From contig OX422187.1 of assembly GCA_949130485.1 (NCBI GenBank), forward strand, positions 62,001 to 126,000: a stretch of DNA of 64,000 bases. Reading direction: 5' to 3'. Shown piece after piece: positions 22,297-34,690 of this stretch (the stretch's first letter is position 1; each line of letters opens with the position of its first letter). The position numbers and the translations under genes are program-made. Below the pieces are notes generated by a model, which was not told the origin of the DNA, did not search any database, and worked only from the letters and a program-made list of their open reading frames with translations. This DNA comes from Agelas oroides (Eukaryota; Porifera; Demospongiae; Agelasida; Agelasidae).

Positions 22297-22456
22297 GAGT
22301 AGGGGAAGGGCCACCAGTAGCACGAGAAGTCTGTTTGAGTAGGGGAAGGGCCAGCAGTAGCACGAGAAGTCTGTTCGAGTAGGGGAAGGGCCAGCAGTAG
22401 CACGAGAAGTCTGTTCGAGTAGGGGAAGGGCCAGCAGTAGCACGAGAAGTCTGTTT
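22297..22456. repeat. 40-bp tandem repeat, four copies
   Basis: The unit starts GAGTAGGGGAAGGGCCAGCA and ends CACGAGAAGTCTGTTC. Copies begin near 22297, 22337, 22377 and 22417. It lies about 100 bp past the PLRG1 stop. Confidence 0.9.
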
Positions 22457-23219
22457 GAGTTAGGCGGTTCAGCAGACGAGGAAGGCACTTGGTGGTGATT
22501 TGTACCCATTTTGTCTAATCCCATTTCATCCTAAATTTGAATATGGATGATAGAAAGTTCATAAATACAATTTGTAATCTACACTGATTGCCTGCTCTGA
22601 CTGGAAGAGGGTGATTGCTTCGTATATATTGGAGTGTCATACCTGTTGGTACAGAGGCCTTCCAGAGAATAAACATTCCACATACGGATAGGGAAGTTGC
22701 CATCTATCCATGTGTTCCCGAGGCTAGATTTCACCGAAGAATAACATCAGCAATGCTATCCTGGTTCTTAACTGGGCTACCTCCTGCTTCACTATCACAG
22801 TATATATGAAAAATGAAAATCATTATAAGACAAAATGGGACGTGTCAATTTCATTAGACAAAATGGGATTAAGGAAGACACCTTTGTGATCAGACACAGT
22901 GCAGCAGTGGAATTGTTCTTGTTGGAATAAACATTTTTAGCTTGATACATAACAAGACCGACATTGTTGGATATTATGGCAACTTAGAGATACCAAGCTA
23001 TACCAGGTTTCCAAGCACATGCAGCTCTGGAGAGAAAATCCCAAACAGCCTAGGCCTGCTCTGGCACCGAGAAACCTTTAGCCCTCCTCAACATCGGCAT
23101 GTATAAGAAAATTGTACAAGATTACACAATCATGCATGGAAAGTCTAATGACCAGTATTTTGTAGCTCTGCTAAAGGAAATCATGTAGCCGGTTTTCCTT
23201 CATCATTATGTACCTATCA

Positions 23220-23392
23220 GTTATGCCCCGCCCTCCCAGGTTGGTGGTGGGTGGGAATTATGAAGGGGGGGTTGACCTCCTTTGGGAGGGCCATTTACAC
23301 AAGTAGTAGTGATTTGACAAGAGACTGCCCCCTGTGGAAGCCTCCCCTATTACACCCCACCTTCTACCAACTTGGGAGGGTGAGGCATAACA
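23220..23392. mobile_element. Foldback element with GTTATGCC ends
   Basis: GTTATGCCCCGCCCTCCCAG at the left is matched in inverse by CTTGGGAGGGTGAGGCATAAC at the right, about 170 bp apart. No clear target duplication and no coding capacity. Unrelated to the TAGYCTCG family. Confidence 0.55.
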
Positions 23393-23841
23393 GCAATAGC
23401 TGCATTAGGGAAGGGGGCTGGTAGGCAATTCACTGTTTTAGATTCACTGCACATCAATCATTTGTAGAACTGTGCACTATATAGTATACATAGTGTACTA
23501 AAATACAGGATAACTGCTTGAAGGGTTAAAATTGCATCAATTCCAGTCACAAGTTATATTGCAGTTTTACAATATGAATAACCTAGCTCGCAGTAGTTAA
23601 ACTGACATGAAATTGATTTCTAATGAGGGACAAGAAGTGACAGCTACAATGATTGAATCACTGACGTGTAACATAGTGTAACATGCTTGGAGCATGATTT
23701 GTGTTCGTCAGCAACCAACACAGGTATTTGGTCTCTGGGAGAGGGCTGTGTGTGTGTGTGTGTGTGTGTGTGTATTTCACATAATGCTACATATATGCAT
23801 AACCAATCAAAGAACCCCACTTCTCACTCAGGTATAAGTCT

Positions 23842-23902
23842 ATCAAGCCAGACCATCTCTCACCCTTCAGAAAGGAGGGTGAGAGATGATCTGGCTTGAC
23901 AG
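23842..23902. mobile_element. Short foldback with TCAAGCCAGA ends
   Basis: A roughly 60-bp palindrome whose arms begin TCAAGCCAGACCATCTCTCA and close with the inverse. Different ends from the TAGYCTCG family. I cannot fix a target duplication. Confidence 0.6.
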
Positions 23903-24755
23903 TCTAAAGACAGGTATAATATGTGCACTGTAGGGTTTACACACACCATATGACCAGTCTTGTTCTCAGGCCTCCTCCGTACACAGAAGCAAAGAACAGA
24001 GTGTACTTAGCTACCCCCAGTAGGGCATAGCTTCAAATTACCCACCTACTCACTTCTGCCCTACCTCTCTTCTCCAGGGAAGGCAAAGACAGTCTTTGAT
24101 TTCCTCCGCAGCTTGTTTTACCCTCTTCAGCTTGAACCTGTGAGAAATAGCACGGATTAGTGATCATGGTAGGGGCTACCACTGTATGTAAGCAATAGAG
24201 CATATAGTACGCCCTCTCCTTTCTCATCCTCTGTTTCCCTTCCTCTCCTCATCATGATGTACTGCAGTGCAGTGCAGTTGCAGGGGTGCACGAGACTGCT
24301 GGCTCCTCTGGTTCACCTCCCTCTCCCCTTCCAAGTCTCACAGCATCAGAGGTTGCTAGGGGCAACAAAAGACGTAACAGCTGTCCATCCCAGGTGGTGT
24401 TGTTCTCTCACCATGCAGTTGCTTTCAGTTCACATGTTCAGTTCACAGAGCCTGAGAATGAGTGGGATGTAACACTGTACAGATCAAGGTAGGGAAATGG
24501 TAGGAAGATAAAACTACAAGATAAGAATTACCGGAAGGGAATAACTATATATTACCAAGTTAATTAACCTCTTAGCTACTGTAAATTTTAACCCATTTCC
24601 TACCAAAGTAACACAGTTACCATTTAAAATGTGCAAGACAGAGATGCTTCTGACACATGTTGTTGTCATGGTGACGACCCCTCAGTCTAGGTGCACACAC
24701 TAACATTGTATAATACAATGCATAAGTGTAGAGCCACCATCCTCATCATTGAGGC

Positions 24756-26095
24756 CGTCACCTCTCCTCTCCTCCTCTCCCTCTCGTCACCATCCTGTCT
24801 CCTTTCCTCGTCTCCCTCTCGTCACCATCCCATGCATGTCCTGCAATGGAACATAGAGATTGTGGGTTAAAAAGGTCCTTGTTGTCTATTGGTATAAAGT
24901 TCTCCTCTCTTCTCATCACCGTCCTGTCTCCTCTCCTCTTGTCACTATCCCATGCATGTGTCCTGCAATGGAACATAGAGATTGTGGGTTAAAAGGGTCC
25001 TTGTCTATTGGCATAAAGTTCTCCTCTCCCTCTCATCACCATCCTGTCTTCTCTCCTCTCGTCTCCCTCTTGTCACCATCCTGTCTCCTCATCTCCCTCT
25101 TGTCACCATCCTGTCTCCTCGTCTCCCTCTTGTCACCATCCTGTCTCCTCGTCTCCCTCTTGTCACCATCCTGTCTCCTCGTCTCCCTCTCGTCACCATC
25201 CCATGCGTGTGTCCTGCAATGGAACATAGAGATTGTGGGTTAAAAAGGTCCTTGTCTATTGGTATAAAGTTCTCCTCTCCCTCTTGTCACCATCCCATCC
25301 CCTCTCCTCTCGTCTCCCTCTCGTCACCATCCTGTCTCCTCTCCTTCTCATCTTCCTCTCGTCACTATCCCATGCATGTGTCCTGCAATGGAACATAGAG
25401 ATTGTAGGTTCTTGTCTATTGGCATAAAGTTCTCCTTTCCCTCTCGTCACCATCCTGTTTCCTCTCCTTCTCGTCTCCCTCTCGTCACTATCCTGTCCCC
25501 TCTCCTCTCGTCTCCCTCTCGTCACCACCCTGTCTCCTCTCCTCTCGTCTCCCTCTCATCACCATCCCATGCATGTGTCCTGCAATGGAACATAGAGATT
25601 GTGGGTTAAAAAGGTCCTTGTTGTCTATTGGTATAAAGTTCTGCTCTCCTTCTCGTCTCCATCATGTCTCCTCTCCATCTCTTCTCCCTCTCGTCACCAT
25701 CTTGTCCCCTTTCTTCTCCCTCTCGTCACCATCCTGTCTCCTCTCTTCTCGTTCCCTCTCATCACCATCCTGTCTCCTCTCCTTCTCCTCTCCCTCTCGT
25801 CACTATCCTATGCGTGTGTCCTGCAATGAAACATAGAGATTGTGGGTTAAAAAGGTCCTTGTCTATTGGCATAAAGTTCTCCTCTCCCTCTCGCCACCAT
25901 CCTGTCTCCTCTCCTCGTCTCCCTCTCGTCACCATCCCATGCGTGTGTCCTGCAATGGAACATAGAGATTGTGGGTTAAAAAGGTCCTTGTCCATTGGCA
26001 TAAAGTTTTCCTCTCCCTCTCGTCACCATCATGTCCCCTCTCCTTCTCGTCTCCCTCTTGTCACCATTCTGTCTCCTCTCTTCTCATCTCCATCC
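24756..26095. repeat. Composite minisatellite, about 1.3 kb
   Basis: Short pyrimidine-rich units (CTCTCGTCACCATCCTGTCTC) alternate with a longer conserved block of about 80 bp containing CTGCAATGGAACATAGAGAT and GTCCTTGTCTATTGG. The long block recurs seven or eight times at irregular spacing, so this is a higher-order repeat. The many open frames across it are artefacts. Confidence 0.9.
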
Positions 26096-26789
26096 CATGA
26101 AGACATGTCTTGATAATTGGCCTGTCACCTTCCTGCTGGCTTTAAATATGCATGAGAGTGAAGGAGACAGGGACACGAGAAAGGAAGCACTCCCTCCTTT
26201 GTGCTGCATTTTAGCTGCAGCTCAACCAACCTGTCCTTGGGCTTGGGTTCAAATCCCAGCTGGATCCTGGAATTTTTCCATGGATATATTTCTTGCTCTG
26301 TCAGCACAAAACATCATTATTCAATCTGTCCTTGTCTCTGCAGGCATTCACGAGTTTGTAAGCTGGTGTGGTAGGCTGGTCTGGTAAGCTGGTCTTTCTG
26401 TCTCTGGTAGGCTAGTAGAAATGAGCCTGTGCTGTCTTCCACTACCCAGTCTTTCTGTCTCTGCTGACTCGGCAGTTCATGAAGCTTGTAAGCTGGTCTG
26501 GTAGACGACGTGTCTTGATGAACAGCTTGTCACTTTCCTGCTTAATCTCAAAGACTCAGCTTTGGCTTTGTGGTGGCTTTCCGGATAAGTAACTAAACTT
26601 GCGTTTGCATAAATGCATTATTGTCCGTGTCTGAGTGACACACGTGCCTCGCTTTCCGCTGTTTCCTTACATTGATCACAGACACCGTGATACTCGACGC
26701 TCTTTCCTTACATGTCAATAGCAAGCACTGACAATTATCCCTGGAACTCCCTAGGATGTACCCAGGACCTGATCATGATTATTTACCAT
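26096..26789. other. No gene; possible tRNA-like B box
   Basis: 26340-26500 has loosely repeated TGGTAAGCTGGTCTTTCTGTC segments. GGTTCAAATCC near 26246 matches a pol III B box, but I cannot place a matching A box or a tail, so I do not call a SINE. Confidence 0.35.
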
Positions 26790-27120
26790 GTCTAGGAAGG
26801 TAGTCGTAGAATGGATGGGACCCCAGGGACAGTACAACGATATACCATGTCTAGGACAACCTTGGATGCTCAAGGTAGTCGTAGAATGGATGGGACATCA
26901 GTGACCCCAGGGACAGTACAACAATAATCCCTGTATAGGACAACCTTGGATGCTCAAGGTAGTCGTAGAATGGATGGGACATCAGTGACCCCAGGGACAG
27001 TACAACAATAATCCATGTCTAGGACAACCTTGGATGGTCAAGGTAGTCGTAGAATGGATGGGACCCAGGGACAGTACAACGATACACCATGTCAGGAACA
27101 AACAACCTTGGGATAAGGTA
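26790..27120. repeat. 74-85 bp tandem repeat, four copies
   Basis: Units contain AAGGTAGTCGTAGAATGGAT and CCCCAGGGACAGTACAAC. Copies start near 26798, 26872, 26957 and 27040 and differ by short indels. A GACA run follows at about 27130. Confidence 0.85.
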
Positions 27121-27425
27121 GTCCTGGGACAGACAGACAGACAGACAGATGACAATACCAGCAAATGGTACACTGATTGGTCACGTCAGAGACAACCTTG
27201 ACTGATCAAGGTAGTTGGTACGTAGTAACATGTGGAGAGTCAATATGGTGTACAATAACTGTTATAGTGGACTGTACCAAGGTTACTGAATCATTATAGT
27301 ACACTATAGTCTACGGAAGAGCCTTCTGTCCTCCTGTGAGCGGACCGTACCAAAGTTAGCCTTGGACGTCTGAAGTAATTGGTACTTTGACATATGATGG
27401 AATCCTTAGATACCTCTCTCGACTT
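27121..27425. other. No gene recognised
   Basis: Contains a (GACA)n run and short fragments related to the preceding repeat (CAACCTTGACTGATCAAGGTAG). No coding signal seen. Confidence 0.5.
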
Positions 27426-27763
27426 ACACACACAACCACCACACAACCACCATCACTCACACACAACCACCATGACCCACACACAACCATCATCACTCAC
27501 ACACAACCACCATGACCCACACACAACCACCATGACCCACACACAACCGCCATCACTCACACACAACCACCATGACCCACACACAACCACCATGATCCAC
27601 ACACAACCACCATGACCCACACACAACACCATCACTCACACACAACCACCATGACTCACACACAACCACCATGACCCACACACAACCACCATGACCCACA
27701 CACAACCACCATGACTCACACACAACCACCATGACCCACACACAACCACCATGACCCACACAC
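27426..27763. repeat. 18-bp minisatellite
   Basis: About 19 tandem copies of CACACAACCACCATGACC with T/C and A/G variants. Translations on both strands are repeat artefacts. Confidence 0.95.
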
Positions 27764-27845
27764 AGTGCAACTCACTCTCCCACTCACTCACTCACTCAAT
27801 GTAGCCTGTCTCCTGGTAACTTTGAGAGGGGTGCCAGGGGAAGAC

Positions 27846-27900
27846 TAGCCTCGTACCCAGGCCGTTGTAGGAGAAAATTAACAGCCTGGGTACAAGGCTA
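27846..27900. mobile_element. TAGCCTCG foldback MITE
   Basis: 55 bp with ends TAGCCTCGTACCCAGGC and its near inverse. The flanks GGGGAAGAC and GGGGAAGAT agree at 8 of 9 positions. Confidence 0.85.
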
Positions 27901-27986
27901 GGGGAAGATTCGTCTGTCTTGGTGTAGTCTGTGAGGTTGGTAGGGGGTGAAGATGTATGAGGGTGAGGTGTGAGTGGGGGATGAAG

Positions 27987-28120
27987 GTGAGGACGTGGGA
28001 GAAGTGGGATGGGAGGTGAGGAGGGAAAGGTGAGGGTGTGGGAGAAGTGGGATGGGAGGTGAGGAGGGAAAGGTGAGGGTGTGGGAGAAGTGGGATGGGA
28101 GGTGAGGTGGTGAAGGTGAG
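27987..28120. repeat. 43-bp tandem repeat, three copies
   Basis: Units begin GTGGGAGAAGTGGGATGGGA at about 27995, 28038 and 28081. Confidence 0.85.
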
Positions 28121-28130
28121 ACTCCCACGC

Positions 28131-29130
28131 TAAACTCCTTCCCTCCACCCACAATACTCCCTAATTCAACCCTGCCTTCTGCATCCACCGGTGTATGTGT
28201 GTGATTGAGGACAAACAAGCCTTCCCCTGGCACCCCTCTCGAAGTTACCAGAGGACAGACTAAGTGAAGACGGACAAGTCTTCCCCTGGGATTGTTCACC
28301 AGGGGGTAGACTACACCAAGACAAACAAGCCTTCCCCTGGCACCTCTCTCAAAGTTACCAGGAGACAGACTACATTGAGTGAGTATGTGTGATTGAAAGC
28401 AGACAGGCCTACCCCTGCTACCCCTTTTGGGGTACCAGAGTGTGTGTTTGTGCATGTGTGCAATCCAGGACAAACAAGCCTTCCCCTGGCACCCCTCTCG
28501 AAGTTACCATAGGACAGACTAAGTGAAGACAGACAAGTCTAAACTCCTTCCCTCCACCCACAATACTCCCTAATTCAACCCTGCCTTCTGCATCCACCGG
28601 TGTATGTGTGTGATTGAGGACAAACAAGCCTTCCCCTGGCACCCCTCTCGAAGTTACCAGAGGACAGACTAAGTGAAGACGGACAAGTCTTCCCCTGGGA
28701 TTGTTCACCAGGGGGTAGACTACACCAAGACAAACAAGCCTTCCCCTGGCACCTCTCTCAAAGTTACCAGGAGACAGACTACATTGAGTGAGTATGTGTG
28801 ATTGAAAGCAGACAGGCCTACCCCTGCTACCCCTTTTGGGGTACCAGAGTGTGTGTTTGTGCATGTGTGCAATCCAGGACAAACAAGCCTTCCCCTGGCA
28901 CCCCTCTCGAAGTTACCATAGGACAGACTAAGTGAAGACAGACAAGTCTTCCCCTGGGATTGTTCACCAGGGGGCAGACTACACCAAGACAGACAAGCCT
29001 TCCCCTGGCACCCCTCTCAAAGTTACCAGGAGACAGACTACATTGAGTGAGTGAGTGAGTGAGTATGTGTGTGTGATTGAAAACAGAAAAGCCTACCCCT
29101 GGCACCCCTTTTGGGGTACCAGAGTGTGTG
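28131..29130. repeat. 409-bp tandem duplication with internal 60-bp repeats
   Basis: 28131-28539 and 28540-28948 look identical by eye, and a partial, more diverged third copy follows to about 29130. Inside each unit a shorter motif with CAAGCCTTCCCCTGGCACC and AAGTTACCAG recurs four or five times. Open frames across the copies are the same shadow translation. Confidence 0.9.
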
Positions 29131-30884
29131 TTTGTGGATATGCATTGCATGCATGTATATGTATGTGTGTAGTTTGCAGTGTATGTATATGTTGCATGTC
29201 ATTGCAATTGAGGACAGACGAGCCCTGCCCTGGCACCCTTGTCAGAGTACACCAGAAGACAGACTACGTTGAAAATGAATGAAAAGGTCTTCCCCTGGCA
29301 CCCCCCTAAATTATCATTCATATATACTGGCTGTCTCGCTGCCTGTCAAGTGCGCCGGCATAAGAATGGGCCCATTCTCAAAAAGTCAATATTATCATTC
29401 CGCACTCAAGAAACTGTGCGCTCTCCGTACGCGATCGCACTGGCGTCGTTCTTCGCCTTGCGATGCAGTTCTTCGCTGGTCGCTCGCGGTCGCATCGCGC
29501 GCGTTTTGTTTATGCTCATCTAGCTAGTCTACTTTTCTTATCTTACGGGAGACTTACCTGTTTCAACCGTCTTTGCTCCCGATGTCTTTCGGCTTGGCGT
29601 AGCGCTTTCCCCTCCACCAGTGACCATTCTCTCTGCTCGCTCAGATCTGCTTTCTTGTCGACAGTGTGCTTTCCCTTCGCTCCACATAAGCTCTTCCAAA
29701 CTTCTCCGCACAATGCGTATCCACGTGCACTTGAATTTGGCGGGACATTTGTATGCCCGCCAAAAAAAAAAAAAAGGAATTCCTTGCCAAGTTCTGTAAT
29801 TCATTTTGCCTCTGTTGAGCTAGTGCATACTTTTTCATATGTATACTTTATACCTCGTGCCCCCCCTGTGGGCTTTTCGATTAAACCTTTGAACTTCATT
29901 GCTTCATGCATGCTGTATGAATCTTTATATATGATCACTGCAGTCTCTTTGCTCCACTGCCTGCATGCACACAATACAGGTGACACAAGTCTAAATGGTC
30001 ATCAAACAAGTTTACATTTTAATTTGGGATGAAATCGGCAGAAATTCGGAATATGTTTTATAGTATACTGCCACAAGCCTTAACACACCACCCCCACCAC
30101 CCTAGCAACTGTGTATCACCCACTACTGTACAAGTAGTAGAGAACTTGCTCCACCCAGAAAGGTTCAAGTTTATATCAAAGTTTTATTGAAGATATTGCC
30201 ATGTTACAAAACAAATGAGCCTAGCTCATAGTATAGTTAAAACTGTAATGAGGTACAAGTGACAGCAGTTAATTGCAGGTAATTAAGTGTATACCAAGAA
30301 ATGTTTACCTACGTACTGACTGGTAGCAAGTTGTTTAAAATAGCTGGAAGTCTGAACTGAATATCTCGAAGCAACTCAGGCCTAGTCAAACATCTGGAGA
30401 TCAGTAAGGAACTGATACGCGAGAGTGTAACTGTGCCTGGTTGTTGTTAGGGGTCCCGACAAAAAAATCCAAGAATGAACGAACTTGACTCAAGTATGCT
30501 GAAATCCAAGAACCAAGTGACCTTGTTTGTAAACTCCCTCCCTAGGTCCCTCTACAGTTACAATAGTTTCTATGACTTTCGTTCTTCCGAAAATAAAGCG
30601 AACAGAGGGTTATGTGCAAAAATATGGCCTTTATGGGATTTTTGATTTTATATGGGGGATTATCTATGAACATACCTTTAACAGATATCCACGCGAGTGG
30701 TCCAGCTATTTTAATACTCTACCAATGGTAAATAATCAATTGCACTGGTGCTTGCTAAATTTACTTGTCAAAAGTCACTTCAAACTATCAATTATTCTTC
30801 TATGGGAGAAATATGTATTGCAACATAAAATAACAGCTATAAACTTGATTGGTCCAGGCATTTTTGCACAAGATACATCATGAG
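29131..30884. other. No gene recognised
   Basis: 29380-29520 is GC-rich with GATCGCAC/GGTCGCATCGCG words. 29463-30032 is open on the plus strand but has no recognisable protein features. An A14 run lies at 29762-29775. Codon usage gives no clear coding signal. Confidence 0.4.
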
Positions 30885-32807
30885 CCAGGCCTGGACCATC
30901 ATAGACTAGAATTGCTGTCTTGACAGGGGCAGGAGCTGGGTCATGACACTGGATTTCTGGACAGTTGTATCTCCAACTGGACTCCTCCTGTGCCCAATCA
31001 TGCACCCATCCACCTTACATTGACATGCACAATCATGAAGCTAGCAACTAGTCTCGTTCCCAGACTACCCTTTCCACAGGTAGTCTGGGCATGAGACTAG
31101 TGATAGCAACTAAAGTTCTGCAGTTTCTCCAGTTCTGTCGCTTGGATTTCCTTTCTTCCAACTTCTCTTTCAGGCATTGGGATAGCTATAGTATAAATAC
31201 AGAATGATGACATTGTCATTTGCACTGTTCACACAAATTGGAAAAGTGAAGTGAATCAGTGACTGCCATCAGTAAGGTAACACACATTCTAGAATAAGAC
31301 ATGAGGAGGAAAAGGTGGGCAAGAAGACTTCAAAGGTGGAATGATAGTCTCTGGTTTCCATAGGCAAGTTAGCAGAGTGAGCCAATAACGAGGATGTAAC
31401 TAGGAGTTTCTTTGTTGTTTCAAACACTTTGATGCACTCTTATTCAGTTCTGTCCAAGCCCTGAATACATGTAGGTCTTTCCTGGGAAGCAGGTCTTGAG
31501 GAGCAGTAGAGAGTGACACTCACAAACTTCAAATCAGACTCAGGGTCATGGGTGTTCTCGGGCTGACAGTTACCCTGAGAGTGGGAGAGAATTTGCAGCA
31601 ATCTTGAATAAAACTGCTAGCATGCCAAACACAAACACACTCAAACATTAATGCTGCAGACACATGGACTAAATCTTGAGTACACATAAAAGATTGCCTT
31701 TAACACACAAAGTGACCACCTTTCAGCTAGGATTCTAGCTAGGCTTTTAGCTAAAAGGTTGCAGCATCATTTGGAAGTGGCAAATTCAAATAAGAGCACA
31801 TTCTGATCACTTCCTGAATCTTGCCCACAGCAGTTAACTAATCTGGCTTCCCACTTAACATCTTATTAAATTTTGTGGTTGTAAAATCTACAAGCAACAG
31901 AAAGTTGGGTGGGACCTGGGAACATATATTACCTCAACTAACCCTTGTTTAGGTTAGGGTATAGGGTTGGGCAGAGATTTGTCAGCAGAAACATGCGTGG
32001 GCGTGTACAGGGCAAGGTATAGTTACTACCTAGGATTAGAATGAGGCTACCTCAGATACATACTGCACACAAATTCTTTCAACTAAAGGGCCAAATAAAT
32101 TTGACGAGAATTTGACTGTCCCATTGTTTGAGGACATCTCAACAAACTATCTCCAGTTTACTATGAGGAGTCCCAGTTTTCAAATCAAGATTAACGACTG
32201 GAGCCAGTCACAGAAAAAACTTAAAAGGCTTTTATTGTGCAATACTCAAGCTCAATTAGTGATCATTTTAGTTACCAAAGAACAAACTGCCTTCCTACAG
32301 CTCAAGGTAGATCCCCACAAGCTGTGATGTTATATGTCACAATTGTCTAAATACAGTAGGAGTCACTAATTCAAACGTATTGGGACCAAATGGTTTGGGT
32401 AACTGAAATGTGACAATCAGTAGCAGTCATCAAAGCAAATGGAACAGGTATGCCTCCATTAAAATGTGGCAAGCACCCTGGCTGAACTGAAGTTGACTTT
32501 AGACATGTTCTATATAACCCTTCTTCAAAGACACAGCTGTTCCAGTACTAGGGTTCTGTCGTGTCACGGGAATTTTGGTCCCCTGCAGACATTTTGGTCT
32601 GGGGGACCAAATTTCCTTGGTCCGATGGACAATATATAGCAAATAACACACATCAATACATGTAATTATTTTTAGCGCAAAACACTTAATGCTAGGGTCA
32701 TCAACTATCTTCTGAAAATGTTGGTCCACACGTGGAGTAATGGTCCAAGTGCAGATACTTTGGTGCGAGCAATTTAATGACACAAGCTTGTATCAAAGTG
32801 TCGGTAT
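30885..32807. repeat. Dispersed repeat, copy B (longest)
   Basis: 31199-32807 is collinear with 54411-56048 at high identity, broken only by short indels. The part before 31199 matches copy A at 8498. I see no coding frame, terminal repeat or poly-A that would name the class. It has the TAGTCTCG MITE at the same internal position as copy A. Confidence 0.85.
31049..31099. mobile_element. TAGTCTCG foldback MITE inside dispersed repeat
   Basis: A 51-bp palindrome TAGTCTCGTTCCCAGACTA to its inverse. GCTAGCAAC precedes it, and GATAGCAAC follows after two extra bases. Shared in position with the copy at 8620. Confidence 0.75.
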
Positions 32808-33550
32808 AGTATTAGAAAGCCTGAAGAAATAGTTTGGCAAGCAAAATAAGTTGCTAACTTCTGTAAACAGCAGGTGGTGTGCTTTAATTAAAATGATAGC
32901 ATGGCGGGATCGATACAGAGGAGGGAGGACATGACATTATGTCGTGGAGACAATTATCACACTCTGATGGAAATCCAAGTGCAAGAATTGTGGATACAAG
33001 CTACAAGGATCGCTCAATGGAGTAAGTCTCGACATGGGCGCATAGTGTTTTCGACTAAGCTGAAGCCATCTGGCTAGTTAAAATTGGACATCATGGCTCA
33101 TATAGCCGTTCCTTTAGCTTGTATCCACACTTCTTGATATTGGAATGTCAGATCGAGTCCTCCCTCCTCTGGGATCGACATGCCCCTGCAATAGCCCTGG
33201 GACTTCTCCAGGTACATTGACGGTTTCTTACCCTTTGTTCATTTGCTGTCGTGTTATATTCCCGTTTGAGAAAGGAGGCTTTCAACCCAGACCAATTATC
33301 AAGAGGCAACCAGTGGACCTTGCAACGGCCTGTGATGTGGTAGTGTGTGGGATGAATGTAGCAAGAGGTACATGAGATGCCTAACCCTGTGATGTGTGGT
33401 AGTGTGTGGGATGAATGTAGCAAGAGGTACATGAGAACTCTCGAGATGCCTAACAGCAGGCTCTAATTGAGCAAATGAACCTGGGTAGGAGACAATTAAT
33501 TTGGGGCCTGCATTTGAACAGCCATTTAGCTACTCTATGTGGTCTCGCAC
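32808..33550. other. No gene recognised
   Basis: 32838-32890 (TTGCTAACTTCTGTAAACAG) recurs at 56823-56855, so repeat material extends here. 33330-33440 has a direct repeat of about 57 bp (GTGGTAGTGTGTGGGATGAA). Nothing coding seen. Confidence 0.45.
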
Positions 33551-34205
33551 CTTTGTCCTTCCCTCTTGGGGCAGGGGATGGTCCCTCCAGTTCACCAGCT
33601 GCACAAACTGCTCATAGTTCACAGCACCAGTTATGCTGGTGTCACAGCTGAAGATACAAATTTAGCAGCATGATAAACTAGGCACACAACAGCTGAATGT
33701 TAGTGACTCAATCAAGTGGACACTAATAGGCTTAGCCTCATTTCTAGGTCTTCAGTTGTTTTGATCACTTTCAGTATGCAAACTAGAGCCCTGGGTTCCT
33801 GTGACTGCCAGGTTTTCACATTCCTCTAGTTAGCCACATAACTTGTCTTTATTGCCACTGAAGCAAGATGTAACTAGACCCTCAGTGGCTGAATATAAGA
33901 AACTGAGCAGTACAGAGGTCACACCCACTCACTTCATGATGGTTCCATCAATGAGCTGGTTAGAGAGAGGGAGGTGTGCATCACACATGATGGATGTCCT
34001 GTTTTATTCATTACAGTTGTTGGACACAGGAGTGACTAGTGATGAAATAAACCCCACCTCCTCACGATCAGACAGAGCAGAACTGAGGGAGGAAAGAAAC
34101 TCAATGTGAGCTGCCAAGGAGGAAGACGCAGCTAATTAATTTACCTCAGCTCCTCATGAGCAGTAAAGTTCTGTTTTCTGAGATTGTCCTGGATCAGTGA
34201 TATGA
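33551..34205 (-). CDS. EF-hand protein exons (EFHB-like), 5' end not found
   Basis: Four consecutive minus-strand exons can be read: about 34139-34205 (LIQDNLRKQNFTAHEEL), about 34054-34108 (HIEFLSSLSSALSDREE), a 23-nt microexon 33933-33955 (LIDGTIM) and 33551-33647 (CDTSITGAVNYEQFVQLVNW, then RDHPLP). The last two join in phase to give an EF-hand-like helix-loop-helix ending in LNW-type residues, as in EFHB, an axonemal EF-hand protein. Upstream exons would have to lie beyond the minisatellite at 34350 or past the transposon at 34811. Whether the gene is intact cannot be judged here. Confidence 0.45.
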
Positions 34206-34349
34206 GTGGAAACAGACACGGAAACTGCTAATGCGTAGAGTCTGGCTATGCGAGACTATCTCGCTTTATACCCAACTCCAACCATAAATTATAAACCATC
34301 TGGACCACGTAGTCTAGATGATCTATGCTCCAACTCACTTTCCGATTCC

Positions 34350-34690
34350 TCAGGCTCAGGCTCCGCACGTCCCAGGTCCCTTCAGGCTCCGCATGTCCCC
34401 TCAGGCTCCGCACGTCCCAGGTCCCTTCAGGCTCCGCACGTCCCCTCAGGCTCCGCACGTCCCCGCAAGCTCTGCACGTCCCCGCAAGCTCCGCACGTCC
34501 CCGCAAGCTCTGCACGTCCCCGCAAGCTCCGCACGTCCGAGGTCCCCTCACAGGATCAGCACGTCCCCGCAAGCTCTGCACGTCCCCGCAAGCTCTGCAC
34601 GTCCGAGGTCCCCTCACAGGATCAGCACGTCCCCTCAGGCTCCGCACGTCCCCGCAGGCTCAGCACACCCCAGGTCCCCTCACAGGATCA
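34350..34690. repeat. GC-rich 18-bp-based minisatellite
   Basis: Variants of CTCCGCACGTCCCCGCAAG, with interspersed GAGGTCCCCTCACAGGATCAG blocks repeated three times. All three forward frames stay open because units are multiples of three, which explains the apparent long frames. Confidence 0.9.

Larger units (their letters stand above)
22457..24755. other. Gene-poor stretch with small foldbacks
   Basis: I see no confident gene. 24391-24488 (plus) reads as a possible exon, VVLFSHHAVAFSSHVQF to TLYRSR, between a CAG acceptor and a GTAGGG donor, product unknown. A GT microsatellite lies at 23747-23774. Two foldback elements are listed separately. Confidence 0.4.

Noticed and set aside
26246-26256. 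tRNA gene or SINE promoter (GGTTCAAATCC)
   Set aside because: Only the B box is recognisable. I could not fold a cloverleaf or find an A box or tail.
28131-28948. Duplicated coding gene of about 150 codons on the minus strand
   Set aside because: The identical translation comes from the exact 409-bp tandem copy. There are no family features, and the flanks are minisatellites.
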